This document shows, piece after piece, positions 57,904 to 64,000 of a stretch of DNA of 64,000 nucleotides. The stretch comes from UBA5336 sp038522375 (lineage in GTDB: Bacteria > Pseudomonadota > Alphaproteobacteria > Caulobacterales > Hyphomonadaceae). The notes under the pieces are model-generated. The model saw nothing but the letters and a program-made list of their open reading frames with translations, did not search any database and had not been told where the DNA came from. How positions within the stretch are numbered: the first letter of the stretch is position 1; each line of letters starts with the position of its first letter. A program made the position numbers and the translations under genes. The DNA lies in the NCBI GenBank assembly GCA_038522375.1, contig JBCBKE010000001.1, positions 1 through 64,000 on the forward strand. Direction: 5' to 3'.

Positions 57904-59439
57904 ATGGATATCAGCGCAGCAGAAATCTCGGGCATCCTCAAGCGCCAGATCGAGAATTTTGGCGTGGAAGCCGAAGTTGCCGATATTGGCCAGGTGCTGT
58001 CCGTGGGTGACGGTATTGCCCGGATCCATGGTCTGGACAGTGTCCAGGCCGGTGAGATGGTCGAGTTCGAGGACGGCACGAAGGGCATGGCCCTGAACCT
58101 GGAGGCCGACAATGTCGGTGTCGTGATCTTCGGCGACGACCGGGGTATTTCCGAAGGCGACACTGTCAAGCGAACCAGCGAGATCGTGGCCGCGCCGGTC
58201 GGTAAGGGGCTTTTGGGACGCGTCGTCAACGCCTTGGGTGAACCGATCGACGGGAACGGCGCCCTGACGGACGTCGCCAGCCGGAACCGGGTGGACGTGA
58301 AAGCGCCAGGTATCATCCCGCGAAAATCTGTGCACGAACCCATGATGACTGGGATCAAGGCCATTGATGGCATGATCCCCGTGGGCCGCGGACAACGCGA
58401 GCTCGTGATTGGAGACCGTCAGACCGGCAAAACGGCAATCTGCATCGACACAATTCTCAACCAGAAGGCGACCAACGACGCCGCCAAGAATGACAGCGAC
58501 AAACTGTTCTGTGTTTACGTTGCTGTGGGTCAGAAGCGGTCCACCGTGGCCAATGTGGTCAAGATCCTCGAAGAACGGGGTGCGATGGACTATACCGTGG
58601 TCATCGGGGCCACGGCATCGGAACCGGCGCCCCTTCAATACCTCGCGCCCTACACAGGTTGCACGATCGGTGAATGGTTCCGCGATAATGGCATGCATGC
58701 GCTGATCATCTATGATGACCTCTCCAAGCAGGCCGTTGCCTATCGCCAGATGTCCCTTCTGCTCCGCCGTCCGCCCGGCCGGGAAGCCTATCCGGGGGAC
58801 GTGTTCTACCTTCACTCGCGCCTGCTGGAACGGGCCGCGAAACTGAACGAGGATAACGGCTCTGGTTCGCTCACGGCGTTGCCGATCATCGAGACCCAGG
58901 CGAACGACGTATCAGCTTACATCCCGACCAATGTGATCTCGATCACCGATGGCCAGATCTTCCTGGAGACGGACCTGTTCTATCAGGGCATCCGGCCGGC
59001 GGTGAATGTTGGCCTGTCGGTGTCACGCGTGGGCTCTGCCGCCCAGACGAAGGCGATGAAGAAGGTCGCCGGCTCGATGAAGGGCGAACTGGCCCAGTAC
59101 CGGGAAATGGCCGCGTTCGCGAAGTTCGGTTCTGACCTCGACGCGGCGACCCAGAAGCTGCTCAACCGCGGCGCGCGCCTTACCGAGCTGCTGAAGCAGC
59201 CGCAATACAGCCCGCTCCAGATGGAAGAGCAGGTCGTCGTGATCTACGCCGGAACACGGGGGTACCTCGACGAGATCGCACTGAAGGATGTCGTGCGGTT
59301 CGAAGCTGAACTCCTTACCCATGTTCGCGGCCAGAAAGCTGATCTCCTGAAGCAGATCAGGGATGAGAAGGCGCTATCGGAGAGTGTCGAGACGGGCATC
59401 AAGGAAACGCTGGACGCGTTCACCAAGAGCTTCGCTTAA
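57904..59439 (+). CDS. atpA: ATP synthase F1 subunit alpha
   Basis: Non-catalytic nucleotide-binding subunit, 511 residues. N-terminal DISAAEISGILKRQI; Walker A GDRQTGKTAICIDT; VYVAVGQKRSTVANVV; LIIYDDLSKQAVAYRQMSLL (Walker B); PGREAYPGDVFYLHSRLLERAA; and GIRPAVNVGLSVSRVGSAAQ. It starts 4 bases after atpH and is complete. Confidence 0.98.
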   Translation: MDISAAEISGILKRQIENFGVEAEVADIGQVLSVGDGIARIHGLDSVQAGEMVEFEDGTKGMALNLEADNVGVVIFGDDRGISEGDTVKRTSEIVAAPVGKGLLGRVVNALGEPIDGNGALTDVASRNRVDVKAPGIIPRKSVHEPMMTGIKAIDGMIPVGRGQRELVIGDRQTGKTAICIDTILNQKATNDAAKNDSDKLFCVYVAVGQKRSTVANVVKILEERGAMDYTVVIGATASEPAPLQYLAPYTGCTIGEWFRDNGMHALIIYDDLSKQAVAYRQMSLLLRRPPGREAYPGDVFYLHSRLLERAAKLNEDNGSGSLTALPIIETQANDVSAYIPTNVISITDGQIFLETDLFYQGIRPAVNVGLSVSRVGSAAQTKAMKKVAGSMKGELAQYREMAAFAKFGSDLDAATQKLLNRGARLTELLKQPQYSPLQMEEQVVVIYAGTRGYLDEIALKDVVRFEAELLTHVRGQKADLLKQIRDEKALSESVETGIKETLDAFTKSFA

Positions 59440-59465
59440 GCCGCTAGCCGCAACGGACGGACAAG

Positions 59466-60347
59466 ATGCCCAGCCTTAAGGACCTGAAAAGCAGGATCTC
59501 TAGCGTGAAATCCACGCGGAAGATCACGAAGGCCATGCAGCTTGTTGCCGCGGCGAAACTGAAGCGTGCGCAGCAAGCCGCCGAGGCGTCCCGGCCCTAT
59601 GCTGATCGCATGGCAGCCGTTGTCGCTAATCTTGCCTCTTCCGTCGGTGAGGGCTCCGGTGGCCCGAAACTGCTCTCTGGATCGGGTGAAAGCCAGGTTC
59701 ATCTGCTTGTTGTCCTGACGGCTGAGCGGGGCCTGTGCGGCGGCTTCAATGCCTACATTGCCAAACTGGCCAGGACGCGGATCGGCGAGCTGCGGGCCGA
59801 AGGAAAAACCGTGAAAATCCTGACGGTGGGCAAAAAGGGCCGCGAACAGCTCAGTCGGGAGTATGGTGACCTTTTCGTGGGCCATGTGGACCTGTCGGCC
59901 GTCAAGGATGATTACACGGAGACCGGCATTGCCCTCGGCCACCAGCTGACGAAGGGCTATGAGGATGGGGACTTCGACGTCTGCACCCTCATCTATTCTC
60001 AGTTCAAGTCGGTGCTGAGCCAGGTTCCCACGCCACAACAGCTGATCCCCGTGACCGCGCCGGAAAATGCCGAAACCATCGATCTCGATGGCGCGACCTA
60101 TATCTACGAGCCATCCGAGCCGGAAATTCTGGACGTGTTGTTGCCGCGGTATATCAACACGCAGATCATTGCTGCCATGCTGGAAAGCGCTGCGGGTGAG
60201 CAGGCGGCCCGCATGTCCGCCATGGACAATGCCACGCGAAATGCTGGCGAGATGATTGATGACCTGTCATTGCAGTATAACCGGGCGCGTCAGGCCTCGA
60301 TCACCAAGGAGCTGATCGAGATCATCTCCGGTGCGGAGGCACTTTAG
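59466..60347 (+). CDS. atpG: ATP synthase F1 subunit gamma
   Basis: Central rotor shaft, 293 residues. N-terminal MPSLKDLKSRISSVKSTRKITKAMQLVAAAKLKRAQ-type helix (shown here as KSTRKITKAMQLVAAAKL), central VVLTAERGLCGGFNAYI, and C-terminal SAMDNATRNAGEMIDDL with YNRARQASITKELIEI. It lies 26 bases after atpA and 9 bases ahead of the extended beta gene. Confidence 0.97.
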   Translation: MPSLKDLKSRISSVKSTRKITKAMQLVAAAKLKRAQQAAEASRPYADRMAAVVANLASSVGEGSGGPKLLSGSGESQVHLLVVLTAERGLCGGFNAYIAKLARTRIGELRAEGKTVKILTVGKKGREQLSREYGDLFVGHVDLSAVKDDYTETGIALGHQLTKGYEDGDFDVCTLIYSQFKSVLSQVPTPQQLIPVTAPENAETIDLDGATYIYEPSEPEILDVLLPRYINTQIIAAMLESAAGEQAARMSAMDNATRNAGEMIDDLSLQYNRARQASITKELIEIISGAEAL

Positions 60348-60356
60348 GGGACTGGG

Positions 60357-62225
60357 ATGAGCTTCTGGGTCTACGAAAACAAGATATCGAAGCGGGGGCG
60401 AATCCATCGGTCCTCCTGCCGATACTGCAATGATGGGCAAGGCGTTGGTGGGGACCAGTCGAATGGTGATGACCAGTGGCACGGCCCTTACGCAACGTTT
60501 GAAGCCGCCGAAGAGCTTGCCAAGGGCCTCGATTACAAGGACGTGCGACCGTGCGGGGTCTGCAAGCCGCAGAATGCTGAAAAAGATGCGCTCAAGCCGT
60601 CTGAGCCATTGAAAGCCGGTGCGATATCGCCAGCAGCAAAAGATGCGCCCCATCTTGCTGACACAACCGTCCACGCCGGCGCGCCTGCCAAAACCGGCGC
60701 TGCCGCAACCCCATCGCAATCCGGGGCGTCGTCCCCAATTGCCGCGGCGACCGCTGCGGCGCCCGCCCCGATAAAAACAGCTCCCAAGGAGATGAGCCGC
60801 ATGAGTACCGCAGCGAACGTGAAGGGTCAGATTTCACAGGTCATCGGCGCCGTCGTGGACGTGAAATTCGATGGACACCTGCCCTCGATCCTGAATGCCC
60901 TGGAAACAGACAACAATGGCAACCGCCTTGTCCTGGAAGTAGCCCAACACCTTGGTGAAAACGCCGTTCGCACCATCGCCATGGACTCGACCGAGGGATT
61001 GGTCCGTGGGCAGGATGTCGTCGATCTGGGCGAGCCGATCAACGTGCCCGTGGGGCCGGGCACCCTGGGCCGTATCATGAACGTGATCGGCGAACCGATT
61101 GATGAACTCGGGCCCGTGAAATCGGACATCAGGCGCGCAATCCACCAGGAGGCGCCCCCCTTCGTCGACCAGTCCACCGAAAAGGAAGTGCTGGTGACCG
61201 GGATCAAGGTGATCGATCTCCTTTGCCCTTATACCAAGGGCGGCAAGATTGGCCTCTTCGGCGGCGCCGGCGTGGGCAAGACCGTGCTTATCCAGGAGTT
61301 GATCAACAATATCGCCAAGTTGTTCGGCGGATACTCCGTCTTCGCCGGCGTGGGCGAGCGAACCCGTGAGGGCAATGATCTCTATTACGAAATGCAGGAT
61401 GCGAAGGTGATCAACCTGGACGGTGAGAGCCGGGCGACCCTCGTCTACGGCCAGATGAATGAACCGCCCGGCGCCCGCGCCCGTGTTGCCCTGGCTGGCC
61501 TCGCCCAGGCCGAATACTTTCGCGACGAAGAAGGCAAGGACGTTCTGTTCTTCGTCGATAACATCTTCCGCTTCACCCAGGCCGGCGCCGAAGTGTCAGC
61601 CCTGCTCGGCCGGATCCCTTCTGCCGTGGGCTACCAGCCGACGCTCGCCACCGATATGGGCCAGCTTCAGGAGCGGATTACCTCCACGTCTAAGGGCTCG
61701 ATCACCTCGGTGCAGGCGGTCTACGTGCCCGCCGATGACCTGACAGACCCTGCACCGGCCACATCCTTTGCCCACCTCGACGCCACCACGGTGTTGAACC
61801 GGGCGATTGCCGAAAAGGGCATCTATCCCGCCGTTGACCCGCTCGACTCCACCTCCCGGATTCTCGACCCGCTCGTGATCGGTGAAGAGCATTACGAAAC
61901 AGCTCGGGGCGTCCAGGAAATCCTGCAGAAGTACAAGGAACTTCAGGATATCATTGCCATTCTCGGCATGGACGAACTGAGCGAGGACGACAAACTGGCA
62001 GTGGCCCGCGCCCGGAAAGTGGAGCGGTTCCTCAGCCAACCCTTCGACGTGGCGGAAGTCTTCACGGGCTCGCCTGGCGTGCAGGTCAAACTGGAAGACA
62101 CGATCAAGGGCTTCAAGGGCCTCATCGCCGGCGAGTTCGACCACCTGCCAGAACAGGCGTTCTACATGGTCGGTTCCATCGATGAAGCGGTGAAGAAGGC
62201 AGAAAAAATGCTGGAAGACGCATAG
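60357..62225 (+). CDS. atpD: ATP synthase F1 subunit beta with N-terminal four-Cys domain
   Basis: Catalytic beta subunit (residues about 149-622: Walker A GGAGVGKTVLIQEL, VFAGVGERTREGNDLYYEM, DEEGKDVLFFVDNIFRFTQAG, ALLGRIPSAVGYQPTLATDM) preceded in one frame by about 148 extra residues. Those comprise a compact domain with Cys21-x2-Cys24 and Cys66-x2-Cys69 plus His17 (HRSSCRYC; PCGVC), which looks like a zinc ribbon, then an Ala/Pro/Ser-rich linker (about 72-143). Two starts have ribosome sites: ATG 60357 (AGGGGA) and ATG 60801 (AAGGAG, spacing 9), the normal beta start; there is no stop between. Either a fused subunit or both a long and a short product are made. Confidence 0.93.
   Translation: MSFWVYENKISKRGRIHRSSCRYCNDGQGVGGDQSNGDDQWHGPYATFEAAEELAKGLDYKDVRPCGVCKPQNAEKDALKPSEPLKAGAISPAAKDAPHLADTTVHAGAPAKTGAAATPSQSGASSPIAAATAAAPAPIKTAPKEMSRMSTAANVKGQISQVIGAVVDVKFDGHLPSILNALETDNNGNRLVLEVAQHLGENAVRTIAMDSTEGLVRGQDVVDLGEPINVPVGPGTLGRIMNVIGEPIDELGPVKSDIRRAIHQEAPPFVDQSTEKEVLVTGIKVIDLLCPYTKGGKIGLFGGAGVGKTVLIQELINNIAKLFGGYSVFAGVGERTREGNDLYYEMQDAKVINLDGESRATLVYGQMNEPPGARARVALAGLAQAEYFRDEEGKDVLFFVDNIFRFTQAGAEVSALLGRIPSAVGYQPTLATDMGQLQERITSTSKGSITSVQAVYVPADDLTDPAPATSFAHLDATTVLNRAIAEKGIYPAVDPLDSTSRILDPLVIGEEHYETARGVQEILQKYKELQDIIAILGMDELSEDDKLAVARARKVERFLSQPFDVAEVFTGSPGVQVKLEDTIKGFKGLIAGEFDHLPEQAFYMVGSIDEAVKKAEKMLEDA
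60786..60803 (+). promoter_or_regulatory. Internal ribosome-binding site and start of standard-length AtpD
   Basis: AAGGAG (60786-60791) is followed by ATG at 60792 and, 9 bases after the motif, ATG at 60801. Initiation at 60801 gives a 474-residue beta subunit, the usual size. This decides whether the upstream four-Cys domain is always attached. Confidence 0.65.
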
Positions 62226-62234
62226 GGACCGGCC

Positions 62235-62642
62235 ATGCCCGATACACTTCACTTTTCCCTCGTCTCCCCCGCCCGGGAACTGTTCTCGGGCGACGTGGAC
62301 CATGTGATTGCGCCGGGCACCGAAGGTGAGTTTGGCGTGCTACCCAACCATGCGCCTTTCATGACGACGCTCAAGAACGGCCTGGTGCGCGTATTACGCA
62401 GCGGTGCCGACGACATGCGGATCTTTGTGCGCGGGGGGTTCGCCGATGTGACGCCGGCCGGTCTCACAATCCTGGCCGAAGAGGCGGTGAATTGTGCCGA
62501 TGTCGATATGGAACACCTGGACGATGAGATACAGACAGCGCGGGAAAGAATGCTGTCGCACGCCAAGGACGACGGCCAGTACCCGGCCCTTGAAGAACAC
62601 GTCCAGTATCTTCAGGCGCTGAAGGCGGCAGTCGTGAATTGA
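62235..62642 (+). CDS. atpC: ATP synthase F1 subunit epsilon
   Basis: Rotor subunit, 135 residues. Beta-sandwich N-terminal domain: LHFSLVSPARELFSGDVDHVIAPGTEGEFGVLPNHAPFMT (seen as SPARELFSGDVDHVIAPGTE and GVLPNHAPFMTTLK), VRGGFADVTPAGLTILAEEA; short C-terminal helical region (EIQTARERMLSH). It follows atpD by 9 bases and ends the operon, convergent with the second RTX gene. Confidence 0.96.
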   Translation: MPDTLHFSLVSPARELFSGDVDHVIAPGTEGEFGVLPNHAPFMTTLKNGLVRVLRSGADDMRIFVRGGFADVTPAGLTILAEEAVNCADVDMEHLDDEIQTARERMLSHAKDDGQYPALEEHVQYLQALKAAVVN

Positions 62643-62689
62643 CGCCTCCACGCCGCGGGCTGACCGCGCCGCAGGTCGTCTTTGCATCC

Positions 62690-64000
62690 TCAGATCAGGA
62701 GCGTGTCGACGGTGATACTCTCCAGGACATCCGAAAGCGTAGCATCCTGGAAGATGATCTCTGTTCCGTCAGACTGGAACAGGACATCGTCTCCCGCTTG
62801 CCGGAAGTCGGCAAATGCGGCGTCTGCACTGGCGTAACCAAACCGGTTCAGGTGGATCTGCTCACCAGCCTCGAAGTCGATCACGGTATCTGAACCACTG
62901 TCTTGCCCATCAAAGACGAAGGTGTCCGATCCGCCTTGCCCGCGAAGGACGTCGTCTCCGCTGTCGCCAATCAGCCAGTCGTCACCGCTGCCGCCATTCA
63001 GCGTGTCATTGCCCAGTCCGCCATCCAGCAAATCGGCGCCCTGGGCACCGTTCAACTGATCATCACCGCCCTGGCCAAACAGCGTGTCGTCCCCGGCCTG
63101 ACCGAGGAGTGCGTCATTGCCGCTACCCCCGTAGGCCAGGTCATCTCCTGCCCCAGCGAACAGACTGTCATTGTCCCGGCCACCTTTCAGCGTGTCTGCA
63201 CCGTCTCCTCCGAAGAGGCTGTCAACGCCGCCCCCGCCTTCGAGCAGGTCGTCCCCATCGGCCCCGGTGATGTTGTCGTTACCGGCCCCGCCAACGCCCC
63301 GGTCGCGACCGTCGCCGAGCACAAGTTGGTCATCCCCGTTCGCACCGAAAAGGATATCGTCGCCAATGGCACCGTTGAGCGTGTCATCGCCGGCTTCGCC
63401 ATAGAGCCGGTCATTGCCCGATGCCCCGCCAAAGGTGTCGGCGCCTTCGCCGCCAAAGAAGACGTCATCGCCTTGCCCGCCATTGCCGTCATCATTGCCA
63501 TCGCCGCCTTCGACCATGTCGTCGCCGCTGCCACCGTAAAGCGTGTCTGCGCCCGATCCGCCAATGAGGGTGTCATCTCCCCCGGCCCCTGCCAGTTGGT
63601 CATCGCCATTATTGCCCGCGAGGCTGTCGGCGCCTGACCCTCCGTCCAGTTGGTCATCGCCGCGACCGCCTGTGAGCGTGTCGTCCCCATCGCCCCCATC
63701 GAGCCAGTCATCGCCGAAGCCGCCGGCTACCTGGTCGTTCCCGGCCTCCCCGAAGACCTGGTCTATACCTTCAGCCCCGTTGAGCACGTCATCGCCCAGT
63801 CCACCGAAGAGCTGGTCGTTTCCGGCATCGCCAAAAAGGTCATCATCGCCTTCATCGCCGAAAAGGAAATCGCCGACCGCGCTGCCGTTGATGATGTCGT
63901 TTCCAGCCCCGCCATGGAGGAAGAACCGGTCACCGAAACTGCCTCCAAACGCTGACAGGACGTCGTCGCCACCCTCTCCGAAGGCCACGTCATTCCCGTC
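62690..64000 (-). CDS. RTX calcium-binding protein, C-terminal part (runs off right edge)
   Basis: The visible 437 residues are open to the window edge, so the N-terminus is missing; the GTG at 63988 is inside the repeats. Almost the whole length down to residue about 350 is GGxGxDxLx nonapeptides (for example GGSGADTLYGGSGDDMVEGGDGND shown in part: GGSGADTLYGGSGDDMVEGG). The last 80 residues (DTVIDFEAGEQIHLNRFGYAS, then DVLFQSDGTEIIFQDATLSDVLESI) match the post-repeat domain of the first RTX protein and end at VDTLLI, a hydrophobic end typical of type I secretion signals. Probably exported by the ABC/HlyD pair at 29143-32285 or a homologue. Confidence 0.88.
   Translation of the reverse strand, partial: DGNDVAFGEGGDDVLSAFGGSFGDRFFLHGGAGNDIINGSAVGDFLFGDEGDDDLFGDAGNDQLFGGLGDDVLNGAEGIDQVFGEAGNDQVAGGFGDDWLDGGDGDDTLTGGRGDDQLDGGSGADSLAGNNGDDQLAGAGGDDTLIGGSGADTLYGGSGDDMVEGGDGNDDGNGGQGDDVFFGGEGADTFGGASGNDRLYGEAGDDTLNGAIGDDILFGANGDDQLVLGDGRDRGVGGAGNDNITGADGDDLLEGGGGVDSLFGGDGADTLKGGRDNDSLFAGAGDDLAYGGSGNDALLGQAGDDTLFGQGGDDQLNGAQGADLLDGGLGNDTLNGGSGDDWLIGDSGDDVLRGQGGSDTFVFDGQDSGSDTVIDFEAGEQIHLNRFGYASADAAFADFRQAGDDVLFQSDGTEIIFQDATLSDVLESITVDTLLI
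62700..64000 (-). repeat. RTX nonapeptide repeat region of the second RTX protein
   Basis: 27-base coding units for GGxGxDxLx repeats from about 62935 to the window edge; the dense DNA repeats make open frames on the opposite strand rich in Val/Ala/Pro that should be ignored. Confidence 0.8.

Overview
The window reads as chromosomal DNA of a high-GC alphaproteobacterium. The evidence is a Caulobacter-type cpa/tad pilus operon, an F1-only ATP synthase operon (atpHAGDC without the Fo genes), a CC0125/CC1285-type lipoprotein, and an oxidative sugar dehydrogenase/lactonase pair resembling Caulobacter XylB/XylC. Maricaulales/Hyphomonadaceae/Caulobacterales-like is my best guess; the family is not proven. 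I see no rRNA, tRNA, CRISPR array, insertion sequence or prophage.

Layout. 1-6735: Tad (Flp) pilus assembly operon, cpaC (cut by the left edge), cpaD, cpaE, cpaF, tadB, tadC. 6837-8720: a feruloyl-CoA synthase-like ligase. 8964-12150 (minus): phosphomannomutase, SDR sugar dehydrogenase, SMP-30 lactonase. 12297-22695: a surface-glycan or protein-glycosylation locus with two FkbM-like methyltransferases, a 2-hydroxyacid dehydrogenase, a CMP-sugar-synthetase-like protein, a GT2 glycosyltransferase, gmd and fcl for GDP-L-fucose, and two DUF115/MptE-like proteins, one fused to a glycosyltransferase. 22710-25375 (minus): a NarL-type two-component pair, divergent from 25621-32285: a 1078-residue RTX protein and its type I exporter (ABC plus HlyD-type adaptor). 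32299-38298: YbbA/YbbP-type ABC transporter, divergent TesA-like esterase, MsbA-like exporter; then a MAPEG protein.

38784-41628: a TPP riboswitch, an intruding membrane-protein gene, thiC and a 60-residue membrane peptide. 41629-44987: an accessory stretch of small and orphan genes with many palindromes, including a 48-residue basic protein. 45012-49978: YaiI/DUF188, GST, metallo-beta-lactamase-fold hydrolase, amidohydrolase lipoprotein, uppP. 50227-57168: gltD, a CsaA-like tRNA-binding-domain gene, gltB, then a Zur-like regulator. 57339-62642: atpH, atpA, atpG, an unusually extended atpD, atpC. 62690-64000 (minus): the C-terminal part of a second RTX protein, cut by the right edge.

How genes may work together: the phosphomannomutase can supply mannose-1-phosphate for GDP-mannose (the guanylyltransferase is not in the window), which Gmd and Fcl turn into GDP-L-fucose for the adjacent transferases. 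The ABC/HlyD pair should export the RTX protein beside it and perhaps the second one; no TolC-like outer-membrane gene is present.

Strongest points for follow-up: a four-cysteine (CxxC...CxxC) domain joined in frame to the ATP synthase beta subunit with a good internal Shine-Dalgarno at the normal atpD start; a low-GC membrane-protein gene inserted between a TPP riboswitch and thiC; and a DUF115-glycosyltransferase-membrane fusion in the glycan locus.
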